Source of the DNA: Aliikangiella maris
GTDB lineage: Bacteria; Pseudomonadota; Gammaproteobacteria; Enterobacterales; Kangiellaceae
Direction: 5' to 3'
Assembly: GCF_040719265.1 (NCBI RefSeq)
Contig: NZ_JBFDAH010000011.1
Coordinates: 91,269-155,268 of the forward strand
Length of the DNA: 64,000 nt
Both the position numbers and the translations under genes were made by a program. The notes under the pieces are model-generated. The model made no database searches, was not told where the DNA came from, and saw only the letters and a list, made by a program, of their open reading frames with translations. Positions 53,466 to 62,311 of this stretch are shown piece by piece. Every line of letters starts with the position of its first letter. Position 1 is the first letter of the stretch.

Positions 53466-54254
53466 ATGTGGATCATTATGCCAACTAATACACCGAAACA
53501 TCAGCCTTCAAGAAGTTCGACGACGCAGAATCTGAATAAAACGGGCCCGAATAAATCGGTTACGGGGAAACAGGTTATGAATAAACCAACTTCCAACAAA
53601 CAAGTAGCGACCAAGACTAAAATTTTGGATGCTGCGGAAGAACTGTTTGCGGAACGAGGGTTTGCCGAAACCAGTTTGCGAGTGATCACTGCCAAAGCTG
53701 AGGTTAATCTTGCTTCGGTTAATTATCACTTTGGTTCGAAAAAGTCGCTGATCGAAGCGGTATTTGATCGTTTTATGCAAAGTTTTACGGCCCAAATTAT
53801 GAAAGAAATGGCGATTCTAGAGAAAAATAAATCAATCGACATCTCCCAAGTACTCGGGACTCTGGTAGAGCCATTGATGGGAACGGATAATGTTCGACCC
53901 AACGGGGCTTCGGTTTTTATGAAGCTGCTAGGGCGTGCTTATGCGGAATCACAAGGGCATATCAGGCGTTATGTGATGCATAATTATGCGCATGTTTTAG
54001 CTAGATTTACCCGATTATTACAAAAGGCGTGTCCTCAAATCGCCGCATCAGAGATGTTTTGGCGACTGCATTTTATGCTAGGCGCATTTATTTTTACTTT
54101 GGCTGGCCACGAAGCACTGCAAGACATTTCACAAAGTGATTTTGAAGAGTCTGTCAGTACCAAAGATATTATACTTAAATTGATTCCATTTTTAGCAGCT
54201 GGATTTTTATCTTCTAATTCAACAATTGAGCTATTGTCTGCGGGAGAAGCGTAG
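53466..54254 (+). CDS. TetR-family regulator, PsrA-like
   Basis: Repressor of 262 residues in the longest form. The helix-turn-helix block is nearly that of Pseudomonas PsrA, the long-chain fatty-acid sensor: DAAEELFAERGFAETSLRVI, then AEVNLASVNYHFGSKKSLIE. PsrA represses beta-oxidation genes and is released by oleoyl-CoA-type ligands; here fadE directly follows. The first 45 residues are a Lys/Ser/Thr/Asn-rich extension not found in PsrA (about 233 residues). In-frame ATGs at 53478 and 53577 (the latter with GGGGA upstream, giving 225 residues) are alternatives; the start is uncertain. Confidence 0.85.
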   Translation: MWIIMPTNTPKHQPSRSSTTQNLNKTGPNKSVTGKQVMNKPTSNKQVATKTKILDAAEELFAERGFAETSLRVITAKAEVNLASVNYHFGSKKSLIEAVFDRFMQSFTAQIMKEMAILEKNKSIDISQVLGTLVEPLMGTDNVRPNGASVFMKLLGRAYAESQGHIRRYVMHNYAHVLARFTRLLQKACPQIAASEMFWRLHFMLGAFIFTLAGHEALQDISQSDFEESVSTKDIILKLIPFLAAGFLSSNSTIELLSAGEA

Positions 54255-54255
54255 T

Positions 54256-56736
54256 ATGGTTATATTAACGCAATTATTAATATTAGCTGGTGTTGTCTGG
54301 GCAGCGGCTTATTGGCGGTTACGAACAGGGGTTGCCTTGTTTACCGCTGGTTTTATGTTATTTATTGTCACTCTAACTGGTGAATTTCGATTTATACCCT
54401 GGATATTATTTGGCGTATTTGCCTTACTTTATTTGGCTGATGATTTACGTAAAGATAAAATCACTCGACCAATTTTCAAGGCATTTAAAAAAGTTTTACC
54501 ACCAATGAATCAGACGGAACAAGAGGCGTTGGAAGCCGGCGATATCTGGTGGGATGGTGAACTATTTCGTGGAAATCCCGATTGGCAAACACTGTTGGGA
54601 TATCGAATGACTCAACTAAGTCAAGATGAACAAAGCTTCTTGGATAATGAAGTCGAAACACTCTGTAAAATGGTTTCTGACTGGCAAATTGCCTTCCAAG
54701 ATAAAGACTTACCACCAGAAGCTTGGGAATATTTAAAGACGCAAGGTTTTTGGGGATTAATCATTCCGAAACAATATGGGGGGAAAGGTTTTTCTGCATT
54801 AGCACATTCATCAATTGTCGCAAAATTATCTTCGCGTAGCAGTGTCTTAGGGGTGACAGTCATGGTGCCAAACTCACTGGGCCCAGCTGAACTATTACTG
54901 CATTATGGTACCCAAGCTCAAAAAGAATACTATTTACCAAGACTAGCTAAAGGGGATGATATCCCATGTTTTGCATTAACCGGACCCAAAGCCGGATCGG
55001 ATGCTGGCGCCATTCCTGATACTGGGATTGTCTGTAAAGGTGAATATCAAGGTGAAGAAGTCATAGGGATGCGTTTAACCTGGGATAAACGCTACATCAC
55101 GCTGGCTCCAGTTGCGACAGTGTTAGGCTTGGCATTTAAAATGTATGATCCTGATGGTTTATTGGGCGGTGAAGAAAATCTAGGTATTACACTGGCGCTT
55201 ATTCCAACTGACCACCCGGGTGTAGAGATAGGTCAACGACATTATCCAATGGGACAGGCTTTTATGAATGGGCCGACTCGCGGTAAAGATGTTTTTATTC
55301 CGCTAGACTGGATTATTGGTGGACAAGAATATGCCGGTAAAGGCTGGCAAATGTTGGTCGACTGTTTGTCTGCAGGACGTGGAATTTCTCTTCCTTCATC
55401 CTCTAGTGCGACTTCAAAAATTGCTTACCGGGCAACTGGTGCTTATGCAGTTTTACGTAAACAATTCAAAACAGAAATTGCCAATTTTGAAGGTGTTGAA
55501 GAAGCGTTGGCGAGAATTGCCGGATCAACTTATCAACTTGAAGCAGCCCGTGTATTGACCGCGGGTGCTGTTGATTTGGGAGTTAAACCATCTGTTGTTA
55601 CCGCGATTGCCAAGTATCATATGACAGAAATGGCGCGCAGTATCCTGTCGGATGCAATGGATGTGCATGGTGGTCGTGGCATTATTATGGGCGATAGAAA
55701 CTACCTGTCGACGGGTTATATGTCGATGCCTATTAGTATTACGGTTGAAGGGGCCAATATATTAACCCGCAACTTGATGATATTTGGACAAGGTGCAGTG
55801 CGGTGTCATCCTTTTGTTTTCCGTGAAATGCAAGCCGCCAATAATCCCAACGAACAGCAAGGGATTGATGAGTTTGATTCATTATTCTTCCGCCATTTGG
55901 GTTACGGGTTTAGTAATTTTATTCGTAGTATTAGTTTGGGATTAACATTAGGCAAAATTGTTCGTAAACCAGTCTCTGGACCCGTAGGCCATTATTATCA
56001 GCAATTAACTCGAATGAGTTCGGCGCTGGCATTAGTTTCAGATATATCGATGGCTGTGCTAGGAGGAGAATTGAAACGTAAAGAAAGATTGTCTGCACGT
56101 TTGGGTGACTTACTCAGTTATCTTTATCTCAGTTCTGCGGTATTAAAGTATTACCATGATAATGGCGAAAAAGCTTCCGATTTACCTTATGTTGAGTGGA
56201 ATTTGCAGAATAATTTATTTTTAATGCATAAAGCGCTCAACGAATTCTTTGATAATTTTTCGCCTAGATGGTTAGCCGCGATTTTACGTCGAATTGTTTT
56301 TCCATATGGTTTGAAGTTTAAGCGACCCAATGATGATCTTGATCATCAAGTAGTGCAAGCGATGTTATTTAAAAATGATTTGCGCGATCGTTTAACTCAG
56401 CCTATTTTCATGGGAGATGAAAACGACCCGGTTGGCCGAATTGAGCATGCATTTGAATTAGTGTTGGCGACAGAGCATATTGCCAGAAAAGTCAGTCAAG
56501 CCATTAAAAAGGGCCAGTTAACACCGGCCCGTGAACTTGAAGACACCATTGCAACTGCGTTAGCCGCCGGCATTCTTACTCAACAAGAAGCCGATGACTA
56601 TTTAGCCGCTGAACACGCCAGATTGGATGCAATGCAAGTCGATGAGTATTCTAAGGCATTTATTCGTGGTGAGTTTGTGCAGCGTCAATGTGAAGCGAAT
56701 GAAAAGCCGTCTGATGAGAAAGGACAGGCTGCATAA
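54256..56736 (+). CDS. fadE: Acyl-CoA dehydrogenase FadE
   Basis: FAD enzyme catalysing the first step of fatty-acid beta-oxidation. 826 residues from ATG 54256 (GGGAG nine bases upstream), close to E. coli FadE (814). Two hydrophobic helices at the N-terminus (about 2-20 and 27-50) suggest membrane attachment, as in FadE. The dehydrogenase core runs about 85-500 (FALTGPKAGSDAGAIPDTGI near 235; DVHGGRGIIMGDRNY near 474), followed by the FadE-specific C-terminal domain. It follows the PsrA-like gene by one base and should be repressed by it. Confidence 0.95.
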   Translation: MVILTQLLILAGVVWAAAYWRLRTGVALFTAGFMLFIVTLTGEFRFIPWILFGVFALLYLADDLRKDKITRPIFKAFKKVLPPMNQTEQEALEAGDIWWDGELFRGNPDWQTLLGYRMTQLSQDEQSFLDNEVETLCKMVSDWQIAFQDKDLPPEAWEYLKTQGFWGLIIPKQYGGKGFSALAHSSIVAKLSSRSSVLGVTVMVPNSLGPAELLLHYGTQAQKEYYLPRLAKGDDIPCFALTGPKAGSDAGAIPDTGIVCKGEYQGEEVIGMRLTWDKRYITLAPVATVLGLAFKMYDPDGLLGGEENLGITLALIPTDHPGVEIGQRHYPMGQAFMNGPTRGKDVFIPLDWIIGGQEYAGKGWQMLVDCLSAGRGISLPSSSSATSKIAYRATGAYAVLRKQFKTEIANFEGVEEALARIAGSTYQLEAARVLTAGAVDLGVKPSVVTAIAKYHMTEMARSILSDAMDVHGGRGIIMGDRNYLSTGYMSMPISITVEGANILTRNLMIFGQGAVRCHPFVFREMQAANNPNEQQGIDEFDSLFFRHLGYGFSNFIRSISLGLTLGKIVRKPVSGPVGHYYQQLTRMSSALALVSDISMAVLGGELKRKERLSARLGDLLSYLYLSSAVLKYYHDNGEKASDLPYVEWNLQNNLFLMHKALNEFFDNFSPRWLAAILRRIVFPYGLKFKRPNDDLDHQVVQAMLFKNDLRDRLTQPIFMGDENDPVGRIEHAFELVLATEHIARKVSQAIKKGQLTPARELEDTIATALAAGILTQQEADDYLAAEHARLDAMQVDEYSKAFIRGEFVQRQCEANEKPSDEKGQAA

Positions 56737-56795
56737 AACGTAAAGTAATTGATTATCAACGATTTTACAACTAGATTGGTTTAAAAATAACCAGC

Positions 56796-56825
56796 AAAAA
56801 AGCCAGCGAACTTCGTTGGCTTTTT
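56796..56825 (+). terminator. Rho-independent terminator after fadE
   Basis: AAAAAGCCAGCGAA and TTCGTTGGCTTTTT form a 14-bp stem with one G-T mismatch/wobble around a single-base centre, ending in TTTTT. About 60 bases after the stop. Confidence 0.88.
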
Positions 56826-57011
56826 GTTACTTAAATCTATCGCAGTTAAAATTATTCATTAAGCATTCTGCCGAATTAAGGTATATTTGAACGCTCAAAT
56901 ATTTATCCTGTTTCTGTAGAATAGTTCAGGTTGAGTTAATCAAAAAACGCTAGAATTCATTTTAATTAATATTTAATCAATTTAACCGAGAAAGTTATCA
57001 AGGAAAATGTT

Positions 57012-57668
57012 ATGTCTGCAATAAAATTAAAAATCGCAATCACACTTATTGCCAGTTCATTGGCGTTAGGTGGCTGTAAAACCCTTGACCCATATACTGG
57101 TGAGCAAAAAACCAGCAGCGCAGTAAAGTATGGCGCTATCGGTGCTGCAATTTGTGGCATTATTGGTTCTAGAAAGTCTTCTAAACGGGCGCGTAATGCG
57201 GCTTTAGGTTGCGGTATCGTTGGTGCATCGATTGGCGCTTATATGGATTCACAAGAGAAAAAACTACGTGAATCGCTTGAGCAAACCGGGGTTAGTATCC
57301 AGCGTGAAGGGGATCAAATTCGTTTGATTATGCCAGGTAATATTACTTTTGCGACTAATCAGTCAAGTGTTCAATCGAGCTTTCACCCAGTTTTAAATTC
57401 AGTGGTAACTGTTTTAAGAGAATATGAAGAAACTATCATTGAAGTTGAAGGTTACACGGACTCAACAGGTTCTTGGTCACATAATATGACATTGTCGGAA
57501 GCGCGCGCCAAAGCGGTTTCAAACTATTTACAAGGTGGTGGTATCATTACTCAGCGTTTAATTACCACAGGTAAAGGACCAAATAATCCGATTGCGAATA
57601 ACGATACTGCTGAAGGTCGTGCACAAAATCGTCGGGTAGAAATCCGGATTCGAGCCATTCAGGCTTAA
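57012..57668 (+). CDS. OmpA-family lipoprotein, YiaD-like
   Basis: Outer-membrane lipoprotein of 218 residues. Signal with lipobox ALGGC (Cys 22), a Gly-rich segment (about 38-80) with glycine-zipper character (YGAIGAAICGIIGS, CGIVGASIGAYMDS), and an OmpA-C peptidoglycan-binding domain about 95-215 (VEGYTDSTGSW, then LSEARAKAVSNYL and NRRVEIRI). The order matches YiaD, a suppressor of outer-membrane assembly defects. Single gene. Confidence 0.9.
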   Translation: MSAIKLKIAITLIASSLALGGCKTLDPYTGEQKTSSAVKYGAIGAAICGIIGSRKSSKRARNAALGCGIVGASIGAYMDSQEKKLRESLEQTGVSIQREGDQIRLIMPGNITFATNQSSVQSSFHPVLNSVVTVLREYEETIIEVEGYTDSTGSWSHNMTLSEARAKAVSNYLQGGGIITQRLITTGKGPNNPIANNDTAEGRAQNRRVEIRIRAIQA

Positions 57669-57853
57669 TTACTAGTTAAAGCGTTTTTAATTATACTGCT
57701 TAAGTCTGGTCATTTTAAAACGAATAGACTGCTCACTATTTCAGTGGCAGTCTAACTCAAATAATCGATTTACTCTAAACTTGAGTTTATTGAATCGAGT
57801 AAATAAATAGCCAAGTAACTAGATAACCAAGTAACTAAATAATAATTGCCTTT

Positions 57854-58744
57854 ATGAGCGTACAAACTTCATTTCAACCACTAAGCGACACTGAAAGGCT
57901 AGCCTATCTGCAAGCGATGGATGTACCGGTTTGGGTTGCTCGTAGTGAACCTGAAATTGAACTTCACTTAGCATCACATACCAAAACCTATTCTGAGTCA
58001 TCATTCGAGGATGGTGCAATAAATGAGGCTAAAAATTCCCTCCAATCATCAACAGATTCTACTTTATTAAACGACTGCGAAGTTGAACCAAGCTATTCTT
58101 CGCACAACTCTAAAATTGATGTCCCCCGCATTAATAAAGCAACCACTGATAATACAAACGTCCACCAACAATCCACGTTTAAAGATTCTGTATCGATAGC
58201 ATCGGCTGCCGCGACTGCAGCAAAGACACATTATTTAAAGCGAATTAATTGGCAAGCAGGGGATAAGGATGGTGATTCAGTGTTAATTATTTGTCGGCAC
58301 CAGGTCGATCAACCTGCCAATAGTTTTGCTAAAGCTAATATGCCAAGTCGAATTATGCAGGATTTTGTTTTAGCATTAATTGACAATGCTGCGCAATCTT
58401 ATGCCGCACAAACAGGAACTGTTCAACCAGATTCACCGCAAACACTTCGTATAGAATTATCGAATTTATCACAAGCTGGCTTGGGGAGTGATTGTGAAAC
58501 ACTTGAAAGTGTACTAACCGAGTTAAAGCCAAAAGCGGTGTTACTGCTTGGTGATGAAACCGTTAAAGAGTTGATTAATGCCAATTTAGATGTTGTACAA
58601 CTTCGAGGAAAAATGCAAGAACTACCGAGAGTAAACACGCCTTGCTTAGTGAGCTATCATCCTTTTGATTTAATAAAAAATCCTGCCTTAAAAAAACTCG
58701 CTATGGAAGATTTGTACTTATTTAATCAACTTATCAGTGCTTAA
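57854..58744 (+). CDS. HolD-like DNA polymerase III psi subunit candidate
   Basis: 296 residues with two conserved ends around a long variable middle. The N-terminus TERLAYLQAMDVPVWVAR matches the start of HolD, which binds the chi subunit. The C-terminal part (about 195-295) has the uracil-DNA-glycosylase-like fold pattern kept in HolD: VLLLGDETVKELINANLD, then CLVSYHPFDLIKNPALKKLA. In many gammaproteobacteria holD stands just before rimI, as here (three-base gap). The middle (about 45-130), Ser/Thr/Asn-rich, makes it twice the length of E. coli HolD. Probable but not certain. Confidence 0.7.
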   Translation: MSVQTSFQPLSDTERLAYLQAMDVPVWVARSEPEIELHLASHTKTYSESSFEDGAINEAKNSLQSSTDSTLLNDCEVEPSYSSHNSKIDVPRINKATTDNTNVHQQSTFKDSVSIASAAATAAKTHYLKRINWQAGDKDGDSVLIICRHQVDQPANSFAKANMPSRIMQDFVLALIDNAAQSYAAQTGTVQPDSPQTLRIELSNLSQAGLGSDCETLESVLTELKPKAVLLLGDETVKELINANLDVVQLRGKMQELPRVNTPCLVSYHPFDLIKNPALKKLAMEDLYLFNQLISA

Positions 58745-58747
58745 TTT

Positions 58748-59197
58748 ATGATAAACCAAGTACATATTCGATATGCAACAAAAGAAGATGTAAACTTAAT
58801 TCTCAGTAATGAATTGCAAGCCCATCATTCTCCATGGAGTGAGGCATCGTTAAATGAAAGTGTTGACGGTGAGCATTTGGTCTGGGTGATGGAATATGAT
58901 GATCAAATTATTGGGCATTTGGTGGTACTTCCGGTTTTAGATGAGTGGGAGTTATTAAACGTCGTGATTAAACCGTGTTTTCAAGGTAAAAAATTGGGGC
59001 GAACGTGGATAGAACATTTAATTTCTCAAGCGAAAGAGTCAAGTATTAAAAAAATATTTTTAGAAGTGAGAAAGTCAAATCATATTGCAATCTCACTATA
59101 TGACCGATTTGGCTTTTGGGAAATTGGTCTGCGCAAAGCATACTACCCCAGTGATAAGGGTAGAGAAGATGCATTGGTGATGCAAATAACTGTGTGA
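58748..59197 (+). CDS. rimI: Ribosomal protein alanine acetyltransferase RimI
   Basis: GNAT enzyme that acetylates the N-terminal alanine of ribosomal protein S18. 149 residues, normal size. Visible: HHSPWSEASLNES near 26-38, acetyl-CoA loop FQGKKLGRTWIEHLI near 78-92, and the RimI-type end LEVRKSNHIAISLYDRFGFW and GLRKAYYPSD. Coupled to the HolD-like gene upstream, as in E. coli holD-rimI. Confidence 0.93.
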   Translation: MINQVHIRYATKEDVNLILSNELQAHHSPWSEASLNESVDGEHLVWVMEYDDQIIGHLVVLPVLDEWELLNVVIKPCFQGKKLGRTWIEHLISQAKESSIKKIFLEVRKSNHIAISLYDRFGFWEIGLRKAYYPSDKGREDALVMQITV

Positions 59198-59230
59198 CAC
59201 ATATGCTAACGTTAGAGAAGTTGATTAAAT

Positions 59231-59650
59231 ATGTGGTTTCAAAAAGAAATTAAGCTTAAGGCTAAAAATAGAGGATTTCATTTGGTGACTGATGAAATTT
59301 TGAGACAGGTGCCTGAGTTGTCTAAAATCCATGTTGGACTAATGAATATTTTTATTCAGCATACTTCAGCATCCTTAACGATTAACGAAAATGCTGATCC
59401 AACAGTGCGTGAAGATTTTGAAAGCTTTTTTAATTGTGCTGTGCGCGAAAATGAACCTTATTACAAACATACCGATGAAGGTAGTGATGATTTACCTGCA
59501 CATATTAAAAATAGCTTGTTAGGAAGTAGTTTAAGTATTCCCATTACCCAAGGGCGGTTGAATTTGGGAATTTGGCAAGGAATTTATTTGTGCGAGCATC
59601 GGAATAATGGCGGGGAGAGAAGACTGATTTTGACGTTGCAAGGGGAGTGA
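59231..59650 (+). CDS. YjbQ family protein (secondary thiamine-phosphate synthase-like)
   Basis: 139-residue protein of the UPF0047/YjbQ family; members show weak thiamine-phosphate synthase activity and the true role is uncertain. The conserved metal/active-site block FIQHTSASLTINENADPTVR lies near 45-64, with HIKNSLLGSS near 106 and the ending GIYLCEHRNNGGERRLILTL near 117-136. Starts 33 bp after rimI on the same strand and marks the last core gene before the accessory region. Confidence 0.93.
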   Translation: MWFQKEIKLKAKNRGFHLVTDEILRQVPELSKIHVGLMNIFIQHTSASLTINENADPTVREDFESFFNCAVRENEPYYKHTDEGSDDLPAHIKNSLLGSSLSIPITQGRLNLGIWQGIYLCEHRNNGGERRLILTLQGE

Positions 59651-59729
59651 GATTGGTCGTTGATTTTTTATCTTTGACATCAAATCTTATTTCAGCTAAA
59701 AATATTTAAAGCTTTTAACGATAAATCAC

Positions 59730-60116
59730 GGTAAGGGCGGCCACGAGCGCCGAGTCCCTATTGCCGAGAGAGCTTGTCAGTGGATAACCGTATATCTTGA
59801 GCAAGTAAGGCCTAAACTGGCAAATATTGAGTCTGGAGTAACGCTGTTTCTAGCTAACGATGGCCTGAAATACCGCCCTCAGCAGCTAACTAGGCTTGCT
59901 TCGAAGTATGTCAGGAGAGCTGGTATCAAAAAGCCTGGAGCCTGCAACCTCTTCAGGCACAGTACTGCGACGCTAATGCACGAGAATGGGGCTGATATCA
60001 GGTATGTGCAGGAAATGCTGGGGCATGCAGATATCTCGACTACTCAGGTTTATACGCATGTGACGATTAATAAACTGCGAGAAGTTTATAAATTATGCCA
60101 TCCAGCTAATAGCTGA
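59730..60116 (+). pseudogene. Tyrosine recombinase (XerD-like integrase), C-terminal stub
   Basis: A 128-codon open stretch without a start codon that encodes only the end of a phage-type integrase: GKGGHERRVPIAERACQWIT, then the box-II region NLFRHSTATLMHENGADI, the LGHADIST element and the nucleophile region TTQVYTHVT. The first catalytic arginine region lies upstream and is gone, and the first His of the H-x-x-R motif is Asn here, so the protein could not recombine DNA. Its G+C is higher than the neighbouring genes. It marks the left edge of the accessory region. Confidence 0.85.
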
Positions 60117-60162
60117 AGAATAATGATTTAGAAATAGTTTTTGTTATTTGGCGCTTCATCTC

Positions 60163-60828
60163 TTATTTCTTCAAATTTTCTAGATACTCAACCAAAATAT
60201 GGATTTTGGTTGAGGGGTTATCAGTATTATTTCTCTGTGCTTGTTTTAGTCCTCTCGACGCATTTGCTTTAGCAAATTGAAGCTGACTTTCAGTTTGCGA
60301 AAAAATCGTATTATCTCCTTTACTATAATTAGGAAGAAATTGTTTAAGCTCAGAAATAATTTGTTGCCCCATGCTCTTGCCAGGTAATGGCGAATAAGGT
60401 CTAGTTCTAAAATCAAAATGCAGGATCAGCCAATACTCGAAGCATGGAACTGAATTAATAATTACAAAGGTATCTGAAGGCTTGCTTTTGTTGGCAAGAG
60501 TGATCGCCGATTCGTATTTTGCATGAGTGTCCCTGTCAAAAACACAGAATACTTTGTCGTAAGGATCGCCGAGATCTTTCTCTTCCTTATATTTCTTTTT
60601 CGCAAACTCGACAATTGCTGTAGGGCAAGAGTCGCAATCACCAACTATGTCTATATTGGCACTATTTAATTCGTGCTTATCTTTTATTTCAGAAAAATAG
60701 GAGGGTTCAGTTTTCTCGCCTTCGCAAACAATAAGTATCTTTTCATAAGCTTCTTTTTTTGCTTTGCGCCGTCTAAGATCTTGAATACTCTTAGCTTTTC
60801 TTTTATGAAATAAATTATCAGTTCCCAT
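60163..60828 (-). CDS. RloB-like protein with TOPRIM-type motifs
   Basis: 221-residue RloB family protein. The first strand motif LIVCEGEKTEPSYF (35-41 is the acidic EGEKTE) and VFCVFDRDTHAKYE (D98, D100) give the Glu and D-x-D of a TOPRIM-like nuclease fold, followed by INSVPCFEYWLILHFDF, a family hallmark. It overlaps the upstream ATPase gene by 11 bases. RloB partners an SMC/ABC-like ATPase in RloAB and the AbiL abortive-infection system, where the second protein is thought to be the toxic effector. Defence role here is inferred from family and context. Confidence 0.85.
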   Translation of the reverse strand: MGTDNLFHKRKAKSIQDLRRRKAKKEAYEKILIVCEGEKTEPSYFSEIKDKHELNSANIDIVGDCDSCPTAIVEFAKKKYKEEKDLGDPYDKVFCVFDRDTHAKYESAITLANKSKPSDTFVIINSVPCFEYWLILHFDFRTRPYSPLPGKSMGQQIISELKQFLPNYSKGDNTIFSQTESQLQFAKANASRGLKQAQRNNTDNPSTKIHILVEYLENLKK

Positions 60829-62095
60829 ACTCGATCTTTAGCTCTTTTACATAAGGTAAGGCTCCGTATCGACCAGCTAGATAAGCCGCTTCCAAATTTT
60901 CTCGGCCTTTTTTGGGGCTGAAGTCCGTTAATGGAAAAAGCGTAGTTGATTGGCTGTCATCCTTTTCGCAAAACCAAACTTGGTCTCTTCTAAAAGTATC
61001 TTGATTCAGGATTGATGTTTCATGAGTACTGAATACAAGTTGAGCATTATTGGGATTTGTCTCATTGCTGTGGAATAATGAAACAAGAAACTTGACTAAT
61101 CTTGGATGCAAATTATCATGTAACTCGTCAATAAAAACAATATACCCGTTTTTCAAAGTATCAATCCAAGGACCCGCTAGAGAAAATAATTTTTGTGTTC
61201 CATCGGACTCTTCTTTAAGATCTAAAGTAACAAGTTCTCCATTTAATGTTTTATGGAGAGTTTTAACTTCATAGATAGTTTTTCCTTCCATATCCTCTGA
61301 TAGAAATTTTTTAACTTCTTCCGGGATTTCATCTGGTAGTGCATTAATATCAAATTTATCTTTTTCAATATTGATGTCTTCAATATCTAAGTCAGCGGCT
61401 TTTAAAAATTCTAAGATTGGTTTCTTGGCATCAGTTAAACATAACTTGGTACTAAATGAATTACTCCAAGCAGAAACATCTGTCACCCTTAGTTTAAATC
61501 TAAACCAGTCGTAAATAGGTTCTAAGTTTTCACTATTAAGCTGTACGGCTGTTGAGAGAAATAGTGCGTTACCTCTTGTAGCTTTTTGCCAGAGCTGCTT
61601 TTCTCCATGGAAGTTGCCACCCATATCCCAAACATATTCATTAGCTTTCTCATCCCAGTGACGCTCAAACCATCTTTGAGCTCGACCTTTAGGAAAAGCG
61701 AGAAGCCACTCTTCTTTAATTCTTTCTTTGGTAGCAGCAAATCCATACTGATATCTAACTCCATCCTCGATAAATGTAACTTCAAATTCTGAAGGTGCTT
61801 CTCTAGTTTCAACATCGAACAGAAAAGGATCAACAGGCAATTTATCGCCACGTTGATAATCTTTTGCAGAGTCAACAACGATTGTTTTCATTGTATCAAG
61901 AGCTTTTAAGACATTAGATTTTCCAGAGGCATTGGCCCCGTATAGAGCTGCGGAACGTAGTACAGACAGTTGAGGAGATGTATTCAGCGAGCACGTATTT
62001 GTGTCTGCTAGTTCATTTCCTTTTGAAGCTGCAAGACTTAAGCTTTGAGGGCTAGAAATAGACCTGTAATTGCTTACATTGAATTCGATTAACAT
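60818..62095 (-). CDS. AAA/ABC-like ATPase of an RloAB/AbiL-type defence pair
   Basis: 425 residues. It starts MLIEFNVSNYRSISSPQSLS, a typical opening for this family, with Walker A YGANASGKSNVLK (52-64), a coiled or insert region, Walker B YIVFIDELHDNLHP near 320, and the switch STHETSILN near 355. The paired RloB-like gene overlaps its 3' end, so the two are translationally coupled. Such ATPases sense infection and control a toxic partner (AbiL, compare PARIS and OLD systems). Its neighbours, an integrase stub and an Rhs tip, are usual for defence islands. Confidence 0.88.
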   Translation of the reverse strand: MLIEFNVSNYRSISSPQSLSLAASKGNELADTNTCSLNTSPQLSVLRSAALYGANASGKSNVLKALDTMKTIVVDSAKDYQRGDKLPVDPFLFDVETREAPSEFEVTFIEDGVRYQYGFAATKERIKEEWLLAFPKGRAQRWFERHWDEKANEYVWDMGGNFHGEKQLWQKATRGNALFLSTAVQLNSENLEPIYDWFRFKLRVTDVSAWSNSFSTKLCLTDAKKPILEFLKAADLDIEDINIEKDKFDINALPDEIPEEVKKFLSEDMEGKTIYEVKTLHKTLNGELVTLDLKEESDGTQKLFSLAGPWIDTLKNGYIVFIDELHDNLHPRLVKFLVSLFHSNETNPNNAQLVFSTHETSILNQDTFRRDQVWFCEKDDSQSTTLFPLTDFSPKKGRENLEAAYLAGRYGALPYVKELKIEYGN

Positions 62096-62311
62096 GGTAT
62101 CCCACTAAATAAATGATTGTTTTTGTCAATTATTACTAAAAATAGCATAATAAATAGCTTTTTATCGAAAATAAGCTTTAATTTTGGCGCATATTACCAT
62201 TTTTAGAGTCTAGATTCACTTCAAAGTTCCCTTTTTGATAACTAAATAACATTTATTTCTTGAAGACCATTGAATATTAGGAGAGTTCTAACGTAGTTCG
62301 TACACATTCAT

